Position numbers and translations under genes: made by a program
Source of the DNA: Xylona heveae TC161
Taxonomy: Eukaryota; Ascomycota; Xylonomycetes; Xylonales; Xylonaceae
DNA: 64,000 nucleotides
Assembly (NCBI RefSeq): GCF_001619985.1
Contig: NW_017264198.1
Span: 310,001 to 374,000, forward strand
Direction of reading: 5' to 3'
Shown: positions 46,538 to 58,860 of the stretch, in pieces
How positions within the stretch are numbered: position 1 is the first letter of the stretch
How the letters are laid out: every line of letters begins with the position of its first letter
The notes under the pieces: generated by a model
Seen by the model: only the letters and a program-made list of their open reading frames with translations
Database searches by the model: none
Told to the model about the DNA's origin: nothing

Positions 46538-48275
46538 TGAACGGACTTATCGAGTGTTTGCGTGGCCTCAGTTATCAATTGGAAGTCTGATCCGTGTTCG
46601 TCCCTTGATTGTTGATAGACGAGACCGATTGTAGATAAGGGTGGGCGGGGAGAGGGCGACGGGTGGAAGGGGAAACGCTATTAGGGCGAAACAAGGTTTA
46701 TTGAGGGCGCAACAACTTAAACCACAGCGTTTTTGTTGGATGGTCATCCGAAATCGCTATCAATGGAGCTGATTATGCTCAAAAGAAGGGCGTTGTAAAA
46801 GTGTAAGGAGGGGCTTCCAGATGGGAGGGGTTTCGGAGGCCGATGGAGCTGCATCGATTGGTTGAAAAGCGAACAAGTAACTGTGGTGTTGCATGCGTAT
46901 CCTGGTATCTAGGTAAGTCACCATGAAAGAATCCGACGCATATCGTTTTTGTACCTGCGTCTATATCGCTTGATGTAAAGAGTGGAATCACTTGTAGTAT
47001 GCACAATCTATTTCACCAAGGTCAGTCATATTGTTCGGAATTTCATTTGATTTGATTCAGGTGAATCTCAGCCCGTCTGTACACTAGAGATGTCAGGATG
47101 TCGGGTGGGGACCCCTCGATACAGAGAATGCTGAAACTCTCCTCTACGTAGATTTGAGATCGCTGTCGACTTGACTGTCACTCCGGAAAGTTTCAGGTTG
47201 CTGATCCCGGAATGCCATGAAGAAAAGGGAAAGAATGATCGGCAGACAGCTCATACTTATATGGTACGGGACTGGTCGTCGCCAATGAGGTGAACAAGAC
47301 TTGTTCTGCTTACGTTGCACGCGTGTCTTCCATGTCTGTCACAAGTCCGACACCGTTTGTCTACGGTGGACCCGGAATGCATTTTATCCAATTGATAAAA
47401 AGGCGATTTGACGAGCTGAGAGGCACATGCATCGATCTCGATCAACACTGCACTGCCAAGAGCTATAGATTCTTACACCTCTCGGGGAGGCGGTCAAATC
47501 AAGGCAACTGTTAAATCAATACGTCATCCAACGATAATGCCCCTGTAATCCCTTCGAAAAGCATGCGTAGGACGAGGCACAATCTCATCTCAATGGACAA
47601 AACCCTGTTCATCATGGTTACTTTTTGGGGTTGGTGGGGGGCCGAGGAGGACTGTCCCTGCATGGAAAGTCAATACAACCTTGTCGATCAGTATTCGTGA
47701 CAAAGAGAGACAATCACAACACTTTGTAGACGATTTTCGCGAGAGCTCACACGCAAAGTAAGAAATATTTGAGAAATTGAGAGATGCATAATACTGTCTG
47801 CATAATTTTGAAAGGAACAGACGATGAGAGATATTAAGTGGCGAAGGTGTAAAAAGAAATTTGCTTTTTTCTTGAGTCGACATGAAACATAACAACACTG
47901 GTCAAGAAATTAAAGAAAACTCGTCACAAAAAGGTACTCTTTAATTGAGCAGAGAGAAAAACGACAAAACAAATCCGTAAACACATCGACCACTCCTTTA
48001 ATGAAGCGCCGTTCTGAGGCCCAATACGCCCACCCTGGCGCCAATTAATGCAAGTAGCCAAGTAGAAATTGAGGAAGCAAGTCTTCAAAATCAATAATCC
48101 ATCAGCATGGGGAAACGTTTTTCTGAACAGCAAAAAGAGTCCAGAGTATAGAAAAACAATTTTGGGGAAATTAGTCAAAGGGCAAAAAAGAGCCCGTCAG
48201 GGAGAAAGGAGAAATCAATGACCTAAAGAACGCCGCTATGTCGGATGCAAATACGGTTGGATCATTATGGACAAA
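46538..48275. other. Intergenic: decarboxylase-like gene promoter and sfp1 3' flank
   Basis: 1.7 kb without a supported gene; short frames only. Part of it should be the 3' UTR of sfp1. Confidence 0.5.
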
Positions 48276-50255
48276 TCACTGGACCATGTTCTCCTCCCCA
48301 ATGCCAGCAAGTCCTGCACCTGCCACATTGACATTGACACCTTGCATGCCAAGTGGACTTCCTGCAAGCGCAGCTGCATTAACTTTAAGATCAGGGTGGC
48401 AGAGAGGCGCGTGTGCCTTGTGGTATTTGAGACCATTAAGGTTCTTATATCGTTTCCCGCAGACTTCGCATCGGTAAGGCTTCTCCTTCTCCATCCCAAG
48501 CGTTCCAGGATATGGAACCGACGTTTCAGGGTTGACAATCGAAAAGGTGCCGTCTGGGTTCTCGTGGAGCTGCTGATTCGTATGACCGTGCTGCAAAAAA
48601 AAAAAAAAAAACATTAGTGTCAAAGGAGAGTGAAACACAGAAGCACGAAAATCTTACAGTTTTATGGTACTTGAGCCCGTTTTGATTCTTGTAGGCCTTT
48701 TCGCAGCCTACGACTGGGCAACGGAAGGGCTTGATTTCTTCCCCAGGAAGCATGCCCGGAGCCGCGCCGCTGAGACCGGCGAGAAGCTGCTGCTCTCGTA
48801 TCCGACGTGCAAGTTCACTACCATATTGGGCGCCACCCATTCTGAACTGAGCCAAGTGATGTTGATTACTAAACCCGCCATTAGGGCTGAACAGCCGCTT
48901 TGCCGGTTCATCAATGCAGAGATCCAGCATCTCATTACCATTTCCGAAATTATATCCAAACATGCCGTTACCTCCCTGCATCGGATTACCGGCCATTGGC
49001 AGATCTCCGGGAAGGCCACCAACGAAATCACTATCAAGTTCAGCTGGTGTACCCGGGACGGACGAGTCTGGTGAGTTTGCTCGCATCGGCTGAGCACCAA
49101 AGGTGGGAGTATTGACGGAAGAAACAGTAGGATTGTTCTGGAAGGGAAACCCTGGTGCGCCAGCGGCAGCCGGAGTCGACGGCCGAGATGACTTGAGGCC
49201 TTGATGGCTCTGCATCGCATTTGTAATGTTCAGACTGAGGGATGGGACTCGCGAAGAGTTGTTCTGGCCAAACTGCGATTGTTGGGCCTGTTGCGGTTGA
49301 CCCGACGGTGACGGTGTAGCATCATTGCCATCCACGTCGTCCATCTCCATATCCTCAACAGCATCCAGCTCGTGAGTGACTGTTAACGGCTTTCCAAACC
49401 CGTTTTGTGTTTGTTGCCCGTTCACTGGACCTCCAAGAGGCATGCCAGTCGGTGTCGCATGATTTGATTGACCAGGCCGACTCTGCTGATGTGGGTTTGG
49501 CGGCTGAAGGTGTTGCGGTGTCTGCCCCCTGTTGATAAGGCCATTCGGTCCTGCACCTTGGCCAGATTGCGAAGGGCGTTGCGATGGGGGCACTTGCTGC
49601 GCATGCGCTTCTTCATAATGTTGTAATAAATCGTGCAGTGAGGCTAGCGTAATGCCACAGCATGAGAAATCCCGCATGAAGTTGGCTTCGAGTTTCGGAA
49701 GATAAGAGGAGGAGTGGAAAGAGGGTGATTGGTAAGTAAACGGCGAGGTTCCGGCCATGATAATGCTGTTTCAGCAAGCATGGGATCAGCAAAAGGGCCC
49801 TTTAAGCAACAAGCATGACGCAGAATCCGACTGTAGCACGGCCCTCGAGAGCCTTCAGATGCATGAGCGAGAGACACTTACTCGTCCCGAATCCAACTAC
49901 CAACTGAGACACCACCCCAACTCATGCCCCCTACTAAACTCCCCGCTAAGCTTTCTCTTCTAGTTTTATCCCTATTTGCATTGCTCATTGAAATCGGCTT
50001 CGCACCGGTACCCCATTGATGCGATCCCATGCCCCCAAGAGATCCAGCGACAGATTCCCGGCGGCCGGCGTTTGATGCGAAATCATGGCTATTAGGGGCA
50101 CCGATGTTGACGGCCGGGGTCGGACGTGCTTCTCTCGCAGCAGCACCTTGCAACGCCGTCGTCAAATTTGAGGGTTGAGGATTCAAGTTGCTCGGTGAGG
50201 AAGAAGAGTTCCTCGTCGGAGTGGCGATGTCGATGGGCGAAGCGGTACCTGCCAT
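48276..50255 (-). CDS. sfp1: Sfp1-like split zinc-finger transcription factor
   Basis: Exons are 49882-50255, 48658-49765 and 48276-48590, giving 598 aa; introns are 116 and 67 nt. The N-terminal region is Ser/Asn-rich with RRESVAGSLGGMGSHQWGTG and a near-repeat RRESLAGSLVGGMSWGGVS. A conserved half finger follows (FMRDFSCCGITLASLHDLLQ). The middle is Gln/Pro/Asn-rich. Two C2H2 fingers end the protein: Cys474/Cys479/His492/His497 and Cys535/Cys538/His551 with a following His, sharing the unusual YKNxNGLKYHK core of Sfp1. In yeast Sfp1 responds to TOR and drives ribosome-biogenesis genes. Intron 2 separates the two histidines of finger 1. Its acceptor follows a 17-T run. Confidence 0.93.
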
Positions 50256-53200
50256 GACGGACAGATATCGCCCTGGCGACGGCGGTGGCGGCGACTCGGG
50301 AAAGAGAGGGAAAACGGAGCGCTCAAAATCGGGCTCAAGCAGGGTCGAGTCAGGGAGATGAGCGGTATGAGCAAAGCCAAGCTCGGACGACTTCCGAAAC
50401 CAAGAGGAAAGAGACTCTTCGTTTTCTCTCGAAGATCGACGACCAAAAGGAAAATCCGGCGATTGTGGTGTTCCAATAGGGGTACTTTCGGCAGTGGAAC
50501 TCCTTCCGAGGTCACTGAGAGGCGAGTATTGCAGAGGAGGGGTCTTCTCGAGTGAATCCAGTTTTTCGGCGTCGGACGGAAAAGTTGGGAAGAATGGAAA
50601 TGAAGTTGGAGAAAATCACACCGAAGGAGAGAGAGTCCTTTGGGGTTGGCTACTCTTGTCTGACCCGCAGTGGCGGCTCAACGGGTAAATGTGAGGCAGG
50701 CGTGGGTAAGCCGGAGATTATTAGTATGTGTGGTCCCCTCGAGGGTAGTGGAGGTGGAGAGTCGCTCTATTATGATCGCGTGGCGACCGGTTATGCAACC
50801 GCGAGCGAACGCTGAGCGAACGAGGATGGCGGCAAAAGAAGGGCCCCTCCAAAGGGTTACGGGGCCGAGATGGAGCGAAGAAGGACGCCTGGAATTTCCA
50901 GCCCAGCTGAATGGGGAAACCTGTCGCCTGGAACACCAAAGAGTGTCGAGGAGAGACCGAGGGGGACGTTTCCTTGTCGCAATCACCAGGGAACAGGCGC
51001 AGGGGAAATTCAAAGACGACAATAATAATAATATGCCGCCTTGCCGAGGGTTTAGTAACGACAGACCGGTGAGTGAGCGACTGAGTGACTGACTGACACT
51101 TGGGAAAAAAGTCCGACGAAAACAGCGCTTCGAGCTTTTGGCAAGGAAGACGGGTTCGCTGACCTTTCTCGCAGTAGCGGAAATGCAATGGAAATTACCT
51201 GGACCTCAGTTGGTCTGTTTCGCGGGCCTAATTTACCTAATCGCCCAAGTACGAAAGAAGTCCAAATGTTCGCCCGGCCCAAGTGAGATGGGGTCCGGCT
51301 TCGGCAAAAGTGGCACCTTAAGAAAGGTCTCGCTGCTCGCCTCCACAAGGCTCGTGATTCGTTCACCTTGGGTCCGACCAAGGTTTATGCGCAACCGGGG
51401 GTCAGGCTTCCTAGTTGTCCAGGGGGCCTGTATGATGAATGGCTCGAGGAGCAGCAATAATCAAGGGGGCGTAGAATGGGGAGCAAATGAAACGTCGTTT
51501 TTTATCGGACGAGGTTTGCAAATGGCGGAAAGAGAAGCTAAGGTGCAGTTCTGACGGCGTAGCGGAGAGGACAAGTCTTTGCAGTTGGACGAGACGTAGG
51601 TAGGTAGGTAGGTAGGTTATATCAGTTGGCAGTTACTGGCAGGTGGCTCATATATGTGCACTCAGCCATCGGGCCCTCTACTCTAAAGATATATCAACAG
51701 CCCCAACCTTTCCTAGACCTGATAAATACGTCGACGCTCAGAACGAGAGACACCGTCGAGCGCCCCCTTTGAGCATATGTCGATGTGACTTTCCAAGCGT
51801 CTACGGGTTACTCCATGGGCGCCGTCACCAAGAGCGACCGGGGGGGCAACGAACTGGTTGGGATCGGATTGGTGTCGTCTCAGTGGACCATTCAGAAGCA
51901 GAGTACGGTAGGAAAGGACAGGATAGCCTTCGACGGCAGTCAAAGAGGGGTGGGCGGGTTATGAACGGAGGCCATCGAGATTAACGGGATGGAGCATAAT
52001 TCCGCCCCAGCCATCCATCTTGATACACCGTCACCATCATCATAATCAAATCATGGCTATCATATCGATACTCACACAAAACATTCAAAGTGCAATTGAC
52101 TAGAAACGGGCTGGGGCGCTCCTTTTTTGTTTAATTCAGAAGATTGCCCATTGCAGCATGTTCCCTAGACGCCTTGGTATGACTCAATTGCCGAAAGATG
52201 GATGAACATGACTGACCACACTATATCCGGCGACGAAAGTGGGTGCCAGCGTAGAGAAGACTGTGGCATTCTTAGGCGTCACAAGTGTACCTACCTACCA
52301 TCTTAATCCACCATCTCTGGTCGAAGCCACTTGTTCTCTGACCCAGATTGAGTTCTGATGTCAGGTCCATCACGACTGAGAGAGCGTTTACGTGTTATGG
52401 CAGAGACTCCACTTTATTATTCCATCTATCCGACGCCTTATCCTCAGAGGAATAAAGTGCTGTCTCTAGGTACCCGGTACCTGACGCTCGGGACCGAGAG
52501 GATGATCATGTCCTCTGCCGCGCACGCACCTCGTCATGATGGGCGATCGACGACCCAAAGTATATGGGTGCACCCCACGGGAGGGCTCGAGGTTTCCGAC
52601 TAGAGATTCATCTTGTGAAAGTGGGCTTCAAACCTGCCGGCGACTTCTTCGGATTCTCGTCATCGTTGCGGCTTCATCTTTCTGCGCCTCTTGCAACACG
52701 GCCGTTGCTACATACTGACGGCTTCTCTACCTTTGGTCTACAGCTAATCCAGTTCGTCGGCGATTAAGCGAGCCATCGTCCCTCGCCACGTTTTTCCCGT
52801 CGCTCGCTTGTGGGCTCGAGGAGGGTGTGGTGGTTGCTGCGGACGTCAGGACGTGCTTTTGGCAAGTTCAACATAACTATTTGCACTTGCAAACCGGACC
52901 TATTGGGATCGGGCCCCGTATACTCGGTAATTCGTCATTGCGTTCCTTTGTTGATTGTGGTGAGATTTATCCCAAGTTTTTCGAGCGTCTTCATGCTACA
53001 GAAAGAGCTCTCGGTTGGACAATGTGTATTGTAAGTGACGGTAGACCTTCGATGGCTTCTCGTCTACCTACGGGGACAGTTGAAGTCCTGTCTGGCACAC
53101 GTACTGTGCATCTTAAGGCCCCTTGGGTGGCTTGCACAGGACCCACACGCATGAGATAGTCGACCACAACTTGCGACGAAGGCGAGCTCCTTTGGTCCCG

Positions 53201-55158
53201 TCTAACCTAGAGGAAGCGATGGATGATCTCGTAGATCAGCCTTAGGTCTGTCGCTGGACTGTTTCGTGAGAGTCATCGTTACGACTCCGTCGCCGCCACA
53301 GGCCACTGGGCATGTACGAACACTTGAATTGGCAGCGTGAAGCCCGTTCGGCCGCACTCCCTTGGAAATGTCGTTCCGCCGCTAACGCGACGTCCTCCGG
53401 CTGATTAGGCCGTAGGGTGGTATCCTTTCGGTATCCCACGCCGCCTTGGTGGGAACGAGGCACACGACGGAGGGTTAACGGATCTAACTTTCAAAGGGTT
53501 AGGCGCAGAGTACGTCTACTGCGTACCCTCGACCAACAGTAGCAGAATATAACTATCTTCCCCATGATTTGCCAATGCTCTGGAAACGATGATCCTGCAA
53601 TGAGGGGATAGGGTAGAGCAAGGAGACCACGCACAGGCATCCAGAAGCCGATCAGATCAACTGCTTCGGAGCACACACTCCGTCTCCGAGGACCTTCTTG
53701 TTCGAAACGAAGCATTCGATGCGTCGCCCTCATTGCGACAGTTCGTACGAAATCAAAGGGACTGCGAGTAAAGGGCGACTTGAGCAAAGGCCCGATTCTA
53801 GGGCGAAGCGGCATTTACCGCCAAGCATGAACAAGCTAATCCGATTAGAGTACGATCAACGCAACCCTTCCTGAACCCAATTGCCAGCACCCCTCAGTAA
53901 CACTCCTAGCCGTAATTGGATTGTGCTCCAAATTGCATCCGTATTCCATTTCTACGTGATTGTAATCCATCATGAAATGGCTGCACAACGTTAAAAAGAC
54001 GTCTGAAATGCTCTCTGTGTCTTATCCGCTTATCTGCGCAACGGATAAGATGTATCTGAGTAAGTACGTACCTCAAGAGCGAGTGGACGGAGAACACGCC
54101 GGGGTATACGTCATGGTTGATGCCAAGGCCCCTCGTTGGCTCAAAGCTTAAATGGGAGTGTCTAACCTTGATAAGGATCCAACAAGCGGAAATGGAAAAA
54201 CACGACTCCGGGTCAAAATATATCATTCTCAACGGACGCCTACTTGTGATTGCACTATTTAGGGCACCTTCTCTACTGAAGAAGATCTATATGCCGTAGT
54301 TCATCATACCTATGCAAAACCCAAGATGGAGCAAAGAACTATTATCATTGATCCTGCCGTTGCGTCTGTAGGGAGCGAAAGACTCCATGTTTACAATTTA
54401 CCAATTCAGCCAGAAGCTGTGCTGGAACGATTGATTTCATTCTCAAGTGGCATGTGCAAGACATGATGGATTATTGCTGGTTCGCTACAGACATCATATT
54501 TCTAAAATTTCGAAGCGACACTGTCCTAACATCTTAAAACCTCCGCTGCAGCTCATCGAAAGAATTACGTATAGATTTAGGACTAGCTCTTTCCCCCCAC
54601 GAATTTATGGCCGTATTCACTACTGTAACATTCACCTACTATTTCCCACTCTGGCACGCAAGAATCAAAACAAAGAACGAGATCGGCTACGCTGTTTCAT
54701 TTGTGTACCTATGAGGAGGCTATGTGTCTTATTCGTTTTTCCCGCCTCACCAGGCTTCATAATCACATGGTCTTGCTATCTCACTTCTTTTGCATTATTT
54801 TTAATTGCACGAACTGCTAGTCTTTCATCAAATTCGCCATATTCATCTGATGTTTACCTACTTGCACGGATGTAGCTCTATTCACCTCTACGCTCTCAAA
54901 AACAAACAATAGCTTCTCTGCCACACGTTTTTCAGACGCGCCCAAAAAGGGAGGGCAGTTGATGTTTCGACACGCGAACTCATAACGCATACTCTACTCA
55001 AAGAACAGTCAGGCAGAGCTGCTACTCAGCTCTATACTTTCAGCAGAGTAATTGATCAATTGTCGGTACTATTGGTTTGTTCGAAGCATGGGGTAAGCCC
55101 TGCCACACAAGTCCATTCACTCACCTGCGATCAGATTGAAGCAATACACACACGCGTC
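50256..55158. other. 4.9-kb stretch without a recognised gene
   Basis: The left part should be the sfp1 promoter and a probably long 5' leader; the right part is the 5' flank of the next plus-strand gene. Seen within it: a (GTAG)n microsatellite at 51596-51618, GC-balanced unique sequence at 52300-53800, then AT-richer sequence. Frames of 110-155 codons occur on both strands, for example 50670-51092 and 54447-54875. None shows a domain, splice-linked partner or family resemblance. Confidence 0.55.
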
Positions 55159-57616
55159 ATGGGAGATCATCCAAATAAAATTCTGACGCGAGATCTGGTG
55201 GGAAACTCCAGGACTCAGCTTGCGCATACTTCTAGTCATCTGCCCGTCTGGAAACATCACGCTCGCCAAGTGCTACAAGTCGAGAAACCATTGCCTCAAT
55301 TGCCTTCCACCTTTGAGTCAACTGCAGTATTCATGTCAAGAAGCTTGATTGATGCGACGGAGATTCCCCTCTGTCGAGAGTCGTCTACTGAACCGGGTAA
55401 AAAGGAAGACTGGCCGGCTTTGACTCCTGAGTCTTCGCTGTCGCTGGACCATGCTGAAGATCCGAGAGGGAATGAATCTTTTGTGAGCCAAGATGAAATG
55501 GTCAACCCAACTGTGAATATCAATAACGATGGCAAAAAAATCATCAAAGATTTGCCGCTACAACCAATGCCAAAATCATCGCAGGCTTTTCATCCAGCTG
55601 ATGAAGATAAAGGCGTTATTTTGCCGCTCTCGGTCTCTGATTCCGTCGATGGAGTTGAAAAAATGCCCGCAGAAGGTATGATTCTACAGCATACTCAGGC
55701 ATGAATATAGAATTAATATCGTTTACACAGAGTTTTCAGACAGCAGCACAAACGACACGTCGCAATTCAACCAAGACAGTGATATTGCAACAAGTCAGTA
55801 TGCACAGTTAGCAAACTGCAACCTAAACGTTTCCTCAGCCGAAGCCATGGAGTCCATGCAGAGACCCGTTACAGGGCGCCTTCGCCAAAAAGGGTCTGAC
55901 AAGGCGACTCAACTTCTCAGCATTGAGAATAGACGAGTTTCAATTCCCGATTTTCGGAAGACAGTCATGTCACTAATGGCTCAGAATTGCTCCAATCCGG
56001 ACGAGTCCACCGAATCTACCATGATTGAACCCGATAATCTTCAAACCCTCACTATATTTGAAGAGGAAACTTTGGAAGATGACAAGGACGATGCCAAGCT
56101 TAACCTTTGCTCTCCTTCGAGCAAGGTCACAACAGATTCCATGCAGTTCTCCGCGACATCCACAAAGCCAGCATCCTATACTGATCCATCACATTTGTAT
56201 GCCCACAACGCAAGACTTAAACATGTTTCGGCTACCAATCCTTCTCTTATCCTTCGAATTGCGCCAGAAGCTGATAGAATTATTATGGGGAACTCGGATT
56301 TGGATAAAGAAAACGTTAGCAAGAGCAACCTTCGAGGTAGTAGATTCTTGCCTCGCACCCCTTCAATCCAGGGAATTCAGAACATTGTCCGGAATGCTAG
56401 TACGTTCGATTCACGAGTGAAGTTCCCATTTGGACAGAAGTTACGCGGTGCAAGCAACTTGCGGACGAGTTGGCATAATACGGGAAGTATGAACAGGAAA
56501 TTTAAAAGCATGAATACTGAGAAAGAAGACTTATCAGCCTCACTTAGTCACGAAGGCATCCAGAACGGCTCACGTTCTTCTGACATATGCTTTCAACCGC
56601 TGCGTCGAGATGATATCGCCGCAGAAGATCTGAGTTCAGATGATGGCCTGAAGAGACATCAGAAGTCCTTCTCCAACCGAGTTTCGAGTAGCGGCATCAC
56701 CGAGAATCATATGCAAAAAGAATTTGAGAGTCAGTCACCTGTAATCAAGGACGTTGAGGAGCATTCCAGCGATAGCTCGTCTGACACCATGGGAAACTCT
56801 GGGATTAGACTCGCCGGTGGAGCTTCAAGCGTTGACATCAATTTTGTAAGTTCTCGGCAGCAGAGTCCTTTGGCTTCATCAACTGTCGATGATAGAAACG
56901 ACAAGGTTGCAGCTGGAACCGGAAAGATATCTGGGGAATGTCGGTCCAAGGATTTTGCAGCAATCCAGAATGAGTTGGGAGCTGCTAAAGGCGTGTCTTC
57001 CGTCCAACTTGACCTTCCTAATGGCGACCAGGACCTTCATATTGCGTTAAAATCTTCTCCGTACAATGATTCAGAAGAGCAAAGACGAAATGCAATTGCT
57101 ACTTCTCACAAGGCAGCGTTACTAGATCGAAAAGTGTCCTCTTGGAGACAAAGTCACATTATCGAAGAAGATAATCCCATAAGATCAGGGCACACCACGA
57201 TTTACAACAGCACCATGTCCGCTACTAGCCCATCTGTGTCCTTCATGCAGGAAATGCTCCGTTCTAATAGTCCTAGTCTCAACGACGGCGATGGTACAAA
57301 TTTTCGGAAACATTCTGCAACATTGCTGGCTGAGGGTACTAATAAGAGCACTAATTTGCTTGATTCAGCAAAATTTGCCAGAGCAACATCCTTCGCCATG
57401 GAAATCTTGCAGTCGGCTCGCTCGGAGCATGATGCTGACCAAAAGAAGAGTCTTCTCCAGGCCGCTCGGCTCCTTGTGGGTGCCTTGAGCCATGCACGTG
57501 ACGCAGAAAAAGCCTGGATGGGTGCAAAGTTGGAAGCAGACAGGGCTCAGAACTCATATTTGATGGCCAAGGAGAGTGTTATGGAACTTGTGGAGCTATT
57601 GCGGGTTGAGATGTGA
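55159..57616 (+). CDS. Uncharacterised 800-aa protein with C-terminal coiled coil
   Basis: Exons are 55159-55675 and 55731-57616, giving 800 aa; the intron is 55 nt (GTATGA..CACAG, phase 1) and joins EKMPAE to EFSDSSTNDTSQ. The first ATG in frame is MGDHPNKILTRDLVG. The frame is open about 33 codons upstream without an ATG, so an earlier 5' exon is possible. Most of the protein is Ser/Asn/Asp-rich and looks disordered, with basic patches (LLSIENRRVSIPDFRKTVMS; RTPSIQGIQNIVRNAST). The last 90 residues, from about 710, are helical and likely conserved: FARATSFAMEILQSARSEHD, QKKSLLQAARLLVGALSHAR, and AQNSYLMAKESVMELVELL. No family recognised. The absence of stops over 1.9 kb and the clean splice argue that it is real. 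Confidence 0.75.
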
Positions 57617-58860
57617 TGATGCAAGGAATCGGAGAAGGGTAACGGTTTTTGCAAGAGGGCTGATAAGGCATGACATACCTTTGATCATGTTTCACAGAAA
57701 CTTGACCGGTTCGACACGATGTTTAATTGCAATGTATTCAATTTCTTTTCCACGAGGACATTGAAAGGGTTGGAAAGGAAAGCAATGAAAAAGCGTCACG
57801 CATGTCCAACTACTCCATAAATGCAGAGTTGAATTCTCGCTAGCTCTTGGGTCTTTCATTCGAAAAGCATCGCGGCTGTGAATAATCTCCGGCGGTCGTT
57901 CGCCGTATCTGACGACTTACACAGTCGCCAGCCAGGAATTCTTCCCTATGGAGAAGAAATCTCTGACATTCGTCGTTTTTATGCAATATGTACTCGATGT
58001 TTTCATCTCTTCCCCCTTTCCTTCGGAATAGAGTCATGTTCTTCGTTTTATCTCTGGATCCAACAATAATGTTGATAGCAATACCAAAGCCCTTAATTCC
58101 GTGAATGGTTAGGTTGTTATCTCTGATTTCTGCAGTGATTAGATTGATTTGTAACCATCTCGAACGGAGATAGGTTAACATACTTAAAGGTAAGTATGTG
58201 GCAGAGAGATCGGGGTAAACGGAGATGTCGTATGACAGTATACCAGGATAACCACGATCGTAAGTTTTAAGCTATGGCCTTTAACCATAGGCTTGGACGA
58301 GGACTACGAACTAAGCTCTTGTGCTCGGAAGACCCGCCAAGGTGCCGCTCCGTTTGTGCCCGCTAGTGGGGAAGTTTCCTCTCAAAGGGGAAGGCACGAT
58401 GGAGTTGAGCTCGCTAGAGGGCCCAGAAGGGGGGAACGGAGGACACTCCGGGGTGAACAATACGTCAGTACAGACTTAATTTCACCGAAATCTTCTAACT
58501 AACTGTCCGTCCTCTTACCTCATCCCACCATGGGATGCATATCTCTCCTCCTCTCCACCGCCGCTATGGCATTTTGTACTTTTTACCCTATCTCGCGTGC
58601 CAATGCCATCACAATGATTGTATATTATTGAAAACCCCTTTCGCAAAAATATTCATCCTGCTACAATGGCATGCAATTGAAAACCCATCTTTCTCCACAA
58701 TCGATCAATAGATCTCACCCCCCCCCCCACTGTTCACCATCAATCTCAGAAAAAGCGGGACTTGCTCTTCGGCATCGTCTAACTCTAAAATCAAACATTC
58801 ATAATTCCTCCAGCGCTCTCCCCGTATTCATGTTGTTTTCTGCATCTGTAACTGTACACA
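57617..58860. other. Intergenic between unknown gene and PAF-acetylhydrolase
   Basis: 1.24 kb. An 11-C run lies at 58718-58728 in the likely 5' UTR of the next gene. No gene seen. Confidence 0.5.

Noticed and set aside
50670-51188. Overlapping frames on both strands upstream of sfp1
   Set aside because: Mutually overlapping, Arg/Ser-rich, no family resemblance; more likely promoter or leader sequence of sfp1.
52827-53159. 110-codon plus-strand frame in the 4.9-kb gap
   Set aside because: No domain, and adjacent sequence gives no compatible exons.
54447-54875. 142-codon plus-strand frame, hydrophobic near its end
   Set aside because: Cys/Arg/Phe-heavy composition typical of untranslated AT-rich DNA; no homologue recalled.
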